Positions 8,641-16,720 of a stretch of DNA of 49,467 nucleotides are shown one piece after another. Each line of letters starts with the position of its first letter. The first letter of the stretch is position 1. The stretch comes from a virus. A program made the translations under genes and the position numbers. The notes under the pieces were generated by a model, which was not told the DNA's origin, searched no databases, and worked only from the letters and a program-made list of their open reading frames with translations. The stretch covers positions 1 to 49,467 of the IMG/VR virus record IMGVR_UViG_3300035701_003621; one strand, written 5' to 3'.

Positions 8641-9291
8641 CTATCCTTGGCCAAAGTATTTCCTCCATACTTCTTTCCCATTTCCCCACGGTTCTAAATC
8701 CTCCTTCCAAGAATCACGTGCACCTCGTGAACTACGACGTCCTCCTAGTCCCCATTGGTGATTGAACACAAGCAATGGTTTGTCCGTCTGGAAAATGATC
8801 TGGTTTACGAATTCCACCCCACGGGTATACTTACCAGGTTCCCCAAGAACTGCCTCTGGATATTCCTTAAATCTTTTCTCTAAGATATCCACCATCAATT
8901 TCGTGGCTGCTAGGCACGTCCCCATTCTCGTCCTAGTCCTATGAAAATAGAAACCATCATTTGCAAACCACTGATTTGTGTTATATGCAAACACATCATC
9001 TGCAGGTTTATAATCAAAATGCTCTTCCACATAGAGCATGTCATCCTCACAACAGGCAACAAACTGAGTTTTCACCTTCCTAGCGCCCTCAAGGATTTGC
9101 TTGTAGACATTGGGCATGGAAAAGCCAATATCACCAACACAGATGTTATCCCCGAAGTCAATCGGCTTCTGGGAGACGGAGATGATTGGCTTGCCCTTAC
9201 TCGACCGAACAAGATCATCCCTAATGTTCTTAGCAAACACCTCTGGAATCCTATTCGCTGTATAGTAAAGCAATGTCACATTCATCTTCAT
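8641..9291 (-). CDS. GT-A-like glycosyltransferase, homologue of the C-terminal half of 825-2558
   Basis: 216 residues. MNVTLLYYTANRIPEVF, SVSQKPIDFGDNI and the acidic site VACCEDDMLYVEEHFDY correspond in order to the second domain of the fusion enzyme. The C-terminal part has TRTRMGTCLAATKLMVDI and FNHQWGLGGRRSS. The EDD site suggests a metal-dependent transferase, although no numbered GT family is recognised with certainty. It starts in a 4-nt ATGA overlap with the methyltransferase gene. Confidence 0.7.
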   Translation of the reverse strand: MKMNVTLLYYTANRIPEVFAKNIRDDLVRSSKGKPIISVSQKPIDFGDNICVGDIGFSMPNVYKQILEGARKVKTQFVACCEDDMLYVEEHFDYKPADDVFAYNTNQWFANDGFYFHRTRTRMGTCLAATKLMVDILEKRFKEYPEAVLGEPGKYTRGVEFVNQIIFQTDKPLLVFNHQWGLGGRRSSRGARDSWKEDLEPWGNGKEVWRKYFGQG

Positions 9292-9809
9292 CTCACCCAG
9301 AAAAAGGAAGGCCAGTCCATGGTAGTAGTAAATAGTTGGATTCCATGTGCTTGCACATAAGCATCAACAGCTATCTTGACATGCTCAGCCTTTCTGTGTG
9401 CTATATAGTCATGCCCAGAAACGACTCCTCCCAAGCGGACCTTCGGAGTCCACTTGATGATGTCCATCATGGCATAATCAAAGCTATGCAGAGCATCAAT
9501 GTACACGAAATCAAGGGTCCCATCGGGCACATCCTCGACGGCCTCCATGCTTGTCTTCCTAATGATCTCAGCACCATACTTCTTGCCCAAGTTCTCCGTA
9601 ACATGAACGAAGTACCGCTGCATCCTTCGACCAGAAGGAGTCACTCTATAGCCAAGCCACGGATCAATACACTTCAGCTTGAGTCCAGGTATCCTTTCGC
9701 AGAGTATGGTGGAAAAGACCCCTGCCTTGACGCCTATCTCGGCACCAGTCTTAAATCCCATCTCATTAAACAAGCTCGCCATATCCTCTCTTGTCAGCAC
9801 ATTCCTCAA
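9288..9809 (-). CDS. SAM-dependent methyltransferase, paralogue of 6637-7230
   Basis: 173 residues with GAEIGVKAGVFSTILCE (SAM loop), LKCIDPWLGY, LDFVYIDALHSFDYAMMDII and GGVVSGHDYIAH. It matches its paralogue through the whole core but lacks that protein's 30-residue N-terminal extension. Both lie next to glycosyltransferases, which suggests two methylation steps or two acceptors. 4-nt overlaps join it to the genes on both sides. Confidence 0.85.
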   Translation of the reverse strand: MRNVLTREDMASLFNEMGFKTGAEIGVKAGVFSTILCERIPGLKLKCIDPWLGYRVTPSGRRMQRYFVHVTENLGKKYGAEIIRKTSMEAVEDVPDGTLDFVYIDALHSFDYAMMDIIKWTPKVRLGGVVSGHDYIAHRKAEHVKIAVDAYVQAHGIQLFTTTMDWPSFFWVR

Positions 9810-10537
9810 AACATCACCTCGTCAAATATATGTTCTATACACTCACTTTTCACCTGCTCACGATCCACATTATTCCAATGACAGCCATTCCCAGCCAGTC
9901 TGTTTTGGTCACTCTGTCTGTGCATACCTCGCAATCTTCTCTCTATGCAAAAACATGGGTCAGCCATTGTCCAGTGTGTTCCTATCAGGATGTTTGTGCT
10001 GACTGTGTGCTTGTGCAGATTCCAGATACCATGTGCTCCAGGCGTCCAATGAACACGCTTTCCAGTCCTTGCAATCAGTGGCTTCGTACCATGCTTGTTA
10101 TTTCCCTTGACATGATCAGGATCTCCATGTCTTCTCTGCAACTGGATCGGTATGTTCGGATCAAGGTCCTGATCAGACACATGCCTGTACACTTGAAACA
10201 GACGGACTGCAACTATATCTGCAACCTGTTCACTCAGGAACTTGTTCATATCATCACAAAACACGAACTCATCGGCGTCCGGCACGATCACCCAATCACA
10301 TGCGGATTTCAGATAATGTTCCCTAATAGTCTCTATCTTGATCACATCATCAAACAAGTTCAGGAATGTGAATGGAACCATGTTCGTGTTGGAATACTTG
10401 GAAATAATCTCAGCACTACTATCCGTAGAGTCGGTGTCATAGAGGATCGTGATCTTGTCTGCATAGGAATAGTGATTAAGAAAGAAAGGAGCCAAAAACT
10501 CCTCATTATGCCAGAAGGAGATGATCTCTATGCTCAT
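9806..10537 (-). CDS. Glycosyltransferase, family 2_4/92-like
   Basis: 243 residues. It starts with IEIISFWHNEEFLAPFFLNHY, the entry motif of the Glyco_tranf_2_4 and family 92 group, followed by ITILYDTDSTDSSAEII and the metal site WVIVPDADEFVF at about residues 82-93. Histidines and tryptophans in the C-terminal half (KRVHWTPGAHGIWNLHKH, LAGNGCHWNN) probably shape the acceptor pocket. Confidence 0.82.
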   Translation of the reverse strand: MSIEIISFWHNEEFLAPFFLNHYSYADKITILYDTDSTDSSAEIISKYSNTNMVPFTFLNLFDDVIKIETIREHYLKSACDWVIVPDADEFVFCDDMNKFLSEQVADIVAVRLFQVYRHVSDQDLDPNIPIQLQRRHGDPDHVKGNNKHGTKPLIARTGKRVHWTPGAHGIWNLHKHTVSTNILIGTHWTMADPCFCIERRLRGMHRQSDQNRLAGNGCHWNNVDREQVKSECIEHIFDEVMF

Positions 10538-11286
10538 ACCAATCCCTTCAGCTTTTCAGTGAGGATGTCCCTCATGTCGAAGTCTGTCCTGTACATGAAA
10601 TATAACTCCTCAGCCATGTCCTCTCTTTCTTTTTCATGACTTAGGAAATAGTTCACCAACTCGTCGTACTCCGCTGCTGATTCATATTGGATCACTGGCA
10701 GAGGACAGTAGAATTTCTCAGACAACAGGAATCCCCTATTAGCAATGATGAAGCAAAGCCTGTCCCACTCGGTGTATGTCTGAGGAGTCTCATAGTAACT
10801 GTGACAGTTGAGATTGATCCTGCTCGTCTTGACCTTCTCAACCTTTTCATCATAGTCATGAACAATTATCTGCGTGAACTTGTTTACCACGGAGGCCTGG
10901 AAGTCTTGTCTCTTCCTCGTCCAGCCTCCAATGAAGCCGATGTCCGTGACATAATCACCTCCATTGACCTCTGATCGCTCTAAGCACGGATGATACCCAA
11001 GAGGAAAATATACCTCCCCAGGAGCCTCAGAATTGAAGCTCCATATCTTATCCATCATAAGTCCATCACATTTCTGTTTTATGGGAGGCTCCGTCTGCAA
11101 CAACACATATTTTTTGCCTTCCAATTTTCTTCTGTAAGGTTTCTGCACTACGATAACCAGATCAGCCTGTTCAAGATTAACGATCTCATGACCACAATCC
11201 ACCAATGCATTGGACATCAGGTTTATCATAGTACTGAAAAAAAAAGGACCACGAAAAGGAGAGCAGTCTATAAATACTTTTGCCAT
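10534..11286 (-). CDS. CgeB-like GT-B glycosyltransferase
   Basis: 250 residues. The first half is VFIDCSPFRGPFFFSTMIN, QADLVIVVQKPYRR and KYVLLQTEPPI. The second has VTDIGFIGGWTRKRQDF, INLNCHSYYETPQTYTEWD and RLCFIIANRGFLLSEKFYC, the order seen in CgeB/Glyco_trans_1_2 proteins. Its start overlaps the end of the epimerase gene by 19 nt. Donor unknown. Confidence 0.72.
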   Translation of the reverse strand: MAKVFIDCSPFRGPFFFSTMINLMSNALVDCGHEIVNLEQADLVIVVQKPYRRKLEGKKYVLLQTEPPIKQKCDGLMMDKIWSFNSEAPGEVYFPLGYHPCLERSEVNGGDYVTDIGFIGGWTRKRQDFQASVVNKFTQIIVHDYDEKVEKVKTSRINLNCHSYYETPQTYTEWDRLCFIIANRGFLLSEKFYCPLPVIQYESAAEYDELVNYFLSHEKEREDMAEELYFMYRTDFDMRDILTEKLKGLV

Positions 11287-12020
11287 TCCGACTCCAGATT
11301 GAGCACCGGTGCCCTCAAGAGATTGGTAGTGGGAATGTACCCAGGCGGTGTCCCTTCTGGAGCTTTTACAAATTTATGATCAATATCATATTTCTCGCAA
11401 AGGTCAGTCATCAGTCTGGGAACATCCGTGGCGACTCCAGTTCCCACATTGTATATGTCAGGCTCCACCTCGCCATCAAGAATCATATTGATCAACCAAG
11501 ACACATGAGCGACATGGAAGTAATCACGCCTTATGGGGAATCCGTTATAGATGATGAATGTCTCTTTCTTTTCCTTACTTCTAGCCAGAAGAGCAAAGAT
11601 AGACCTCTCGTCACCAGGACCATAAGGTGTGGCAAGTCTCAGTATCCAACATTTCTTGCAATACATCTTGACAAGCTTCTCTCCCGCCAGCTTCGTGAGA
11701 CCGTAGACAGAGATGGGCTCAAGGTTCCCATCACCATCATACACAGTGGAAGAAGAGGGAAATATAACCTTGTCAAAAGAGTTATTGGTAAGAATCTGAG
11801 CAAGAGCGGTTAGATTATTCTCCAAGTATTTCACAGGTAGCTTCACAGACTCATCAATATGAACCCACGAGGACAGATAAATCAGGGTACCAGACCTTCC
11901 TACAATATCACGATGGTCTGTACCGAGCTTCAGGTCCACTTCGTCATAGGGCCGGGTCAAGGTCTTCCTGACAATGTTTCCTATAAAACCCCTGCTCCCT
12001 GTTATGAGAATGTCATTCAT
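11268..12020 (-). CDS. NAD-dependent sugar epimerase/dehydratase (extended SDR)
   Basis: 250 residues. ILITGSRGFIG is the NAD-binding glycine motif, LIYLSSWVHIDESVK matches the GalE-like region after beta-4, SSSTVYDG holds the catalytic Ser/Thr and SVYGLTKLAGEK the YxxxK pair. IRRDYFHVAHVS and IYNVGTG complete the pattern. At 250 residues it is shorter than typical UDP-glucose 4-epimerase (about 330), the loss being between the glycine motif and beta-4. It probably epimerises, reduces or dehydrates a nucleotide sugar for the neighbouring transferases. Confidence 0.87.
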   Translation of the reverse strand: MNDILITGSRGFIGNIVRKTLTRPYDEVDLKLGTDHRDIVGRSGTLIYLSSWVHIDESVKLPVKYLENNLTALAQILTNNSFDKVIFPSSSTVYDGDGNLEPISVYGLTKLAGEKLVKMYCKKCWILRLATPYGPGDERSIFALLARSKEKKETFIIYNGFPIRRDYFHVAHVSWLINMILDGEVEPDIYNVGTGVATDVPRLMTDLCEKYDIDHKFVKAPEGTPPGYIPTTNLLRAPVLNLESEWQKYL

Positions 12021-12478
12021 CCCAAGACCTTCTTAACTGTCTCTAAGTCATCCATAACTTTCAGCTTGTGCCATGACCAATGTCCCAATGTCCTCACCAT
12101 CCCCCACTTGACCCAGGAGAATATCTTACTTACCTTGTCCAGCTTGCTGATCTCATCAAACACTGCATCAGCCTGGGACCTGTTCAATCCAACCATCTTG
12201 ATCAGGCCGGTGCTATCCCATGTGACAGAATCCTTGCGATAAATATTGTCATGAACCCAACCAGCCTCATCGCTGGACTTGAGAGGGAATGACTCTGCAT
12301 CCGCAATCATTCCCTTAGGACAGACAATGATTCGTTTGACTACAGCACTATAAACCACAAAATCCTCAGTCAGTTCATAGAGATTGGTACCAGTGATAGC
12401 CCTCTGACAAAGATCCGTCAGAAATGCAGGCTTGTTCAGACTCTTAATCTCGTATGTGGATTTTCTCACATATTCCAT
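12017..12478 (-). CDS. DUF1353 family phage protein
   Basis: 153 residues. LYELTEDFVVYS, VVKRIIVCPKGMIADAESFP and EAGWVHDNIYR, followed by LNRSQADAVFDEI, are the DUF1353 pattern, common in phage late regions with no settled role. No ribosome site precedes the ATG at 12478. The same frame stays open upstream for about 30 codons (reading WTHYTPWYLEDVRAH) without a normal start codon, so the true N-terminus is uncertain. Confidence 0.72.
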   Translation of the reverse strand: MEYVRKSTYEIKSLNKPAFLTDLCQRAITGTNLYELTEDFVVYSAVVKRIIVCPKGMIADAESFPLKSSDEAGWVHDNIYRKDSVTWDSTGLIKMVGLNRSQADAVFDEISKLDKVSKIFSWVKWGMVRTLGHWSWHKLKVMDDLETVKKVLG

Positions 12479-12551
12479 AGCTTTAAATATTCTATGAGCC
12501 CTTACATCCTCAAGGTACCAAGGCGTATAGTGTGTCCACCTCTCATGATGA

Positions 12552-12890
12552 TTACAACCATTTCGTCCAGAAGGTCAGCCAGCCGAAGATCGTACTCATG
12601 ACATTGCCAATAGGCTCGGACGCCTGAGTAGCAATCATCTCTCCGATTGCTTTGGCAACAACCTCTTCTCTCTCTTCTTTGGTAAGGAGGTCTGCTGCCT
12701 CAACCGCCACAAGTTGCTCGGGGGACAATTCCTTTCCCATGCCCGCGGCTATGGCCACAATCTTATCGGACAAAGGAGCATCTCCTCTCGCCACATTGAG
12801 AAGTTCGGCATAGGTATGCTCCTTGTCAGGTGCGGGAACCATCAATGCCATTGCCTTGAGGATGTCCAAATACTCTTTATTAATCGCCAT
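12552..12890 (-). CDS. Unknown phage protein with hydrophobic C-terminus
   Basis: 112 residues, helical and Ala/Glu-rich, with LSPEQLVAVEAADLLTKEE and an aromatic end (STIFGWLTFWTKWL) that could be an amphipathic or membrane-touching helix. It has a strong site (AAGGAGAAAGACG) before the ATG. It sits just downstream of the two-helix membrane protein at 12911-13168; a lysis-related role is possible but unproven. Confidence 0.6.
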   Translation of the reverse strand: MAINKEYLDILKAMALMVPAPDKEHTYAELLNVARGDAPLSDKIVAIAAGMGKELSPEQLVAVEAADLLTKEEREEVVAKAIGEMIATQASEPIGNVMSTIFGWLTFWTKWL

Positions 12891-12910
12891 CGTCTTTCTC
12901 CTTCTTAATG

Positions 12911-13168
12911 TTATTTCTTTTCCAACTTTTTCTCCAACACCCTTCTCTCCACAATGCCTATCCCATGCCCTGTAACCAAGCCACCCAGAATGCCGAGGGC
13001 AACGAGGACCTCCTCCTTAACAGCCGTGGTGAACATGGACGCCACTCTGCCACCGGTCACCAGGTAACTTATCGCCGTGGAGCAGATGAGGGACAGACAG
13101 CAGAATATAGACAGGCAGATGATCAGCAGCCTGATCGCATCCACATTCATAGACCGTCTCTCGCTCAT
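12911..13168 (-). CDS. Small two-helix membrane protein (holin-like candidate)
   Basis: 85 residues. Residues 12-37 (IRLLIICLSIFCCLSLIC and on) and 50-68 (LVALGILGGLVTGHGIGIV) are membrane segments, and the tail ERRVLEKKLEKK is highly charged. Size, two helices and charged tail match class II holins, but many small phage membrane proteins look alike and no endolysin is seen nearby. It overlaps the PAS gene by 4 nt. Confidence 0.6.
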   Translation of the reverse strand: MSERRSMNVDAIRLLIICLSIFCCLSLICSTAISYLVTGGRVASMFTTAVKEEVLVALGILGGLVTGHGIGIVERRVLEKKLEKK

Positions 13169-13479
13169 CTCCTATCCGCCCTTCTGTCCACAAGTCTACG
13201 CTCATGAACTTCCTTTATAGCCGATAATACATAGGTCTCGCCGTCAAGAATTATTATGGAGGAGGTTATCATAGCATGAATATCCTTCCCATTCTTTTTC
13301 ACAAAGGTGGTCTCAAAATTCACCACACAGCCTGTCAGTTTCAATTTCCTGACAAGTTCCTCTCGATCCTCCCATCTCTTCCACAGGATAGAAGTTGACT
13401 TTTCCTTGACATCCTCCTCTGAAAACCCAGACAATTCAGTGAAAACCCTATTCACTGAGTTGATCTTTCCATCTATCAC
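13165..13479 (-). CDS. Stand-alone PAS domain (second half of a split sensor)
   Basis: 104 residues from a GTG that overlaps the previous stop (GTGA). VIDGKINSVNRVFTELSGFS, EEDVKEKS and FVKKNGKDIHAMITSS form the body of a PAS domain, ending in an Arg-rich tail (ERRLVDRRADRR). The first PAS strand is missing, yet the upstream protein ends in SEEKYRKAFE, the usual residues just before such a strand. The two genes therefore look like one sensor broken in two. No kinase or cyclase domain follows. Confidence 0.75.
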   Translation of the reverse strand: MIDGKINSVNRVFTELSGFSEEDVKEKSTSILWKRWEDREELVRKLKLTGCVVNFETTFVKKNGKDIHAMITSSIIILDGETYVLSAIKEVHERRLVDRRADRR

Positions 13480-14183
13480 TCAAAAGCCTTCCTGTATTTT
13501 TCTTCGGAAGTGAGAAGGAGGGATTCTGTGTGTTTCAGATCAGTAATGTCAGTGAATACTACTACTACCGTCTTATCTTCATCAATCATATAGGCATTAC
13601 AAAGAACCCACTTGGTGTCCTTCCTATGATTGATGCCTACAACCATATTATTAAAAGGTTCTCCTGTTTTCAGTATCCTGTTGATAGGGAAATCTTCAAT
13701 GGGCAAAGCTGATCCATCTTCCTTTATATAATGCCATTCCTTATCCTGTGCAAATAAACCTTTCAATTCCTTACTGGACACCCCAAAGATCAGGGCCGCC
13801 ATCGGGTTCGAATAGATGACTGATGTGTCGGCCTTGTACACGATCACGCCGGACGGGAGGTTCCTGAGCAGCGATATGAACCTGCTCTCAGTATGCACCT
13901 TGTTTATGTCTTTGAATACTTTCGAGATGTTGTAGATGAACATTATCAAGGCAACACTGGAGAGGACAGCCAAGACCGCATAAATATCCCCCTCTGATTC
14001 TTTTAACTCCATCCCTCTCCGCAAGGTAGTTGCTACAACTGAGATCAGGAAGTAAATCCACCCATTCCTCCAAAGCCTAAGATAGAAAGCAATCCTCATC
14101 ACCCTATAAGCATAGATGCCCACACCAATATGGAGCACTATGGCAAATGATAGGAATATCCAGACTACCGAATTAAAATTCAT
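13476..14183 (-). CDS. Membrane protein with PAS domain (first half of a split sensor)
   Basis: 235 residues from the ATG at 14183, which has GGAGAATG at the right distance and overlaps the previous stop as ATGA. Three membrane helices lie at about 6-25, 42-58 and 68-88. A PAS domain follows: SLLRNLPSGVIVYKADTSVI, YSNPMAALIFGVSS and TKWVLCNAYMIDEDKTVVVV. The protein then runs into TDLKHTESLLLTSEEKY and stops where a second PAS would begin. PAS-linked membrane receptors are normal for bacterial histidine kinases and rare in phages. Confidence 0.78.
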   Translation of the reverse strand: MNFNSVVWIFLSFAIVLHIGVGIYAYRVMRIAFYLRLWRNGWIYFLISVVATTLRRGMELKESEGDIYAVLAVLSSVALIMFIYNISKVFKDINKVHTESRFISLLRNLPSGVIVYKADTSVIYSNPMAALIFGVSSKELKGLFAQDKEWHYIKEDGSALPIEDFPINRILKTGEPFNNMVVGINHRKDTKWVLCNAYMIDEDKTVVVVFTDITDLKHTESLLLTSEEKYRKAFE

Positions 14184-14644
14184 TGGCATTCTCCATTAAG
14201 CATTCCCTTGTCATAAAGGAGTTGGTCTATGTAAGCAATGGCAAGAGCATAGGCTAGAGACTTCGGTTCCTTCGTCTCCTGCAATGTGAATAATTCCTCT
14301 TTCAAAATCATTTTCAATTCCACCAATTCTTGTGTGGTTACTCCCTTTAACTGATCTTCACGTCCTGCAACCAATTTATCCATCAAATCATCTTTCCTGT
14401 AATGGATTGGTTGCTTGATGATCTTAGCCATCACACCACCCACATTAGTCCAGAACAATTCAGTCTGAGTCTCCAACCTGGTTATGCTCTTGCCTTGAAT
14501 TACCTGCTCTTTTCTTATTTCATCCATATCAGCAGTTAAATCCTTTCTAACAGAGGATATTCCAAAGAAATAAGTCCAGATCATACCAAGACCTGAAATA
14601 AGAACAGCCACACCAGCTATAACACTTGCTTGATCCAAATTCAA
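14180..14644 (-). CDS. Unknown protein with N-terminal membrane helix and coiled coil
   Basis: 154 residues. The start is TTG, supported by GGGGGAGAAAG upstream and a TTGA overlap with the previous stop. Residues 6-27 (ASVIAGVAVLISGLGMIWTY) form one membrane helix, and 30-65 a charged heptad-like region (DLTADMDEIRKEQVIQGKSI). The remainder is helical and soluble. The layout, anchor then coiled coil, resembles spanin- or holin-associated proteins, but no family is recognised. Confidence 0.65.
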   Translation of the reverse strand: MNLDQASVIAGVAVLISGLGMIWTYFFGISSVRKDLTADMDEIRKEQVIQGKSITRLETQTELFWTNVGGVMAKIIKQPIHYRKDDLMDKLVAGREDQLKGVTTQELVELKMILKEELFTLQETKEPKSLAYALAIAYIDQLLYDKGMLNGECQ

Positions 14645-14949
14645 CTACTTTCTCCCCCTACTATCTTTCTATTCTGTCGCACAGGACCTGTACTAACCTT
14701 TGGAAGGAGAACCTCCTCTGTTTCCGTTTCAGTTTTTACCACCTCAATAGATGGTCTTTCTTTTCCATCAGGGGGGAAAGCAACATACCTTCCGCTTAAA
14801 AGATATTCTTTCGCATCTATCCCATGCTGAAGAATAACTTCATTACCAGTATCTTTTTCATAAACTGGATATACTATCTTCTCGTTCACATTCTCCTCCT
14901 TACCACCAATCCCGACTTTTACCGTCTTAATAATCCTTCCTTGTATCAT
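14641..14949 (-). CDS. Unknown phage protein
   Basis: 102 residues, mostly beta (RIIKTVKVGIGGKEENV, KIVYPVYEKDTGNEVILQHG), with a Thr/Glu-rich C-terminal third. No known domain. Joined to the neighbours on both sides by 4-nt overlaps, so expressed with the SunS-like glycosyltransferase upstream. Confidence 0.6.
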   Translation of the reverse strand: MIQGRIIKTVKVGIGGKEENVNEKIVYPVYEKDTGNEVILQHGIDAKEYLLSGRYVAFPPDGKERPSIEVVKTETETEEVLLPKVSTGPVRQNRKIVGGESS

Positions 14950-16169
14950 AATTCCTCCAATTCTTTCATTAATTCTGCATTTGGTAATCCCACAGTATTA
15001 TTCTTTTCTCCATAAGAAAGAGAAACTTCGATCCCTAAAGTAGCCAATTCTTTTTTGAGATCACTAACTATAGCATCTCTATAATCAGGTGCTGCACTCA
15101 CTATTCCTTGCTCAAAAAGACTCAAGGTAAAAAATCCTTCCTTTATACAATTAACCGTATGTTGAAAAGCTGCAAAACAAAATGCTTCTGGAGTACTAGT
15201 AAAATTAAACTTACCTTGACTCATGGCTGGATTTCTTCTCATCATATCAAGGAGCTTAAAATATTTTCTTGCACCTATAAATGCTTTATCTCTATTGTTG
15301 GAGTGTAAACCAAACTCCATACAACCATAAGAAAGATCCATATCATCTCTACATTCCCTTAACCCCATTTGAAGAATTTCTTCTGCTCTCTTCATATTTC
15401 CTAAAGCTATATGGTTATGCATGATTGTGTAGTAAAGACAGGGATTAAATGTTTCCTCCATTTCATCCTTATGTGAAATGTATTTTTCTCCCCATTCTAC
15501 TGCTTCCTTTGCATTTCCTCTTGCCCCATAAAGTTCTGTCATATAAAAAAAAGCATTATAATCCTTTGGATTATCTTCAATTCTTTTCAAGAGAAGGGTT
15601 CTTGTTCTTTGTTCCTTCTTGTCCATTTGTTCTGGACTTAGATCATATCCATAGTGTCTAATATAGGCTCCTGGAAGAAATAAGCCTGTTCCTGTTACCT
15701 GTGGTTGGTTATGGACAGATCCATCATAACGAACAAAACCTTTTCTAAAGAATCTGGCTGTGTTCATTTCCATAACCACCCGACCTTTTTGTATGTCATA
15801 AAGACGAATAGCTGCTGCATTATTCTCTTTAGGCATCAAATCAAGCCATTCTTTTATTTTTTCCATAGTAACATCAGGATTAAAAACAAGCTCTTCATCC
15901 GCATCAATAATAAATATCCATTCTGAGGAACAGTATTCCATAGCTTTATTTCTTGCTGCAGAAAAATCCCAAGGATCCCAAGTATGTTCATATACTATTG
16001 CACCAAAGGATTTTGCTATTTCAATTGATTTATCTGTAGATCCCGTATCAACAACAATAATCTCGTCAACGAATGACTTAACAGAAGTTAAAGAACGAGG
16101 AAGCATAGCCTCCTCGTTCTTTATTATCAAACACGCCGAGATCTTATTAAGATTCTCGTTCCCCGACAT
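14946..16169 (-). CDS. SunS-type family 2 glycosyltransferase with TPR-like C-terminus
   Basis: 407 residues from the ATG at 16169 (AAGGAGAATAAA just upstream). ISACLIIKNEEAMLPRSL, EIIVVDTGSTDKSIEIAKS, WDFSAARNKAMEYCSSEW and the metal site IFIIDADEELVF are diagnostic of the SunS/TPR group of family 2. Residues 230-400 are helical repeats (DYNAFFYMTELYGARGN, MKRAEEILQMGL). Relatives glycosylate proteins, including bacteriocins, so a protein acceptor is plausible. The gene directly follows the two cement genes. Confidence 0.86.
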   Translation of the reverse strand: MSGNENLNKISACLIIKNEEAMLPRSLTSVKSFVDEIIVVDTGSTDKSIEIAKSFGAIVYEHTWDPWDFSAARNKAMEYCSSEWIFIIDADEELVFNPDVTMEKIKEWLDLMPKENNAAAIRLYDIQKGRVVMEMNTARFFRKGFVRYDGSVHNQPQVTGTGLFLPGAYIRHYGYDLSPEQMDKKEQRTRTLLLKRIEDNPKDYNAFFYMTELYGARGNAKEAVEWGEKYISHKDEMEETFNPCLYYTIMHNHIALGNMKRAEEILQMGLRECRDDMDLSYGCMEFGLHSNNRDKAFIGARKYFKLLDMMRRNPAMSQGKFNFTSTPEAFCFAAFQHTVNCIKEGFFTLSLFEQGIVSAAPDYRDAIVSDLKKELATLGIEVSLSYGEKNNTVGLPNAELMKELEEL

Positions 16170-16179
16170 TTTATTCTCC

Positions 16180-16683
16180 TTAAAATTTTGAAAGCCATGC
16201 TGAGTAGTTGATTCCAGTTCCACAAGTACCAAGGAATGTATGGTAACAACGTAAATACTGATACTGAGTATTATTCCATTCATTAGTAAATGGAAGGATT
16301 ATCTCAGTGGTAGTACCAGTTGCCAATGTAGCTAGTGATGTCCCTCCATGTCGAGCAGCTCCTATACTAGAAAGATTGATATGAGCTACAGCAAGAGGAT
16401 ACTCACGAACGAAGGTCTTTGTACTAGACCCTCTCAACTCAATAACTACATGCTGTCCACCTGTGGAATATGTACATTGTGCCGTTCCTGCACCCTTATC
16501 CGCATTAGCTGCTATCTGAACAACAAAAGCTCCCTGTGTCCAACCAGTGCCTATATCTAAAGTAACTACAGCACCAAGACCACCTGTTGTTCCATTTGGA
16601 GACTTGGTGGCCATCCCACTAGTTTTGACAATACTAGGAGTTTTTAAAACTAAAGCTGTATCATATACTTTCTGTCTAAACAT
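16180..16683 (-). CDS. Putative capsid cement protein, Bbp16-like, copy 2
   Basis: 167 residues. The N-terminus FRQKVYDTALVLKT, then TLDIGTGWTQGAFVVQIA, LRGSSTKTFVREYPLA, IILPFTNEWNNT and the end YLRCYHTFLGT align with the neighbour at 16721-17221. A beta-rich, Gly/Thr-rich protein of this size directly behind the capsid gene fits the Bbp16 cement family (also called decoration or stabilising proteins). Assignment rests on context and general pattern. Confidence 0.65.
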   Translation of the reverse strand: MFRQKVYDTALVLKTPSIVKTSGMATKSPNGTTGGLGAVVTLDIGTGWTQGAFVVQIAANADKGAGTAQCTYSTGGQHVVIELRGSSTKTFVREYPLAVAHINLSSIGAARHGGTSLATLATGTTTEIILPFTNEWNNTQYQYLRCYHTFLGTCGTGINYSAWLSKF

Positions 16684-16720
16684 TGTCTGTCCTCCTTATG
16701 CCTCTACCCATTCCTCCTAC

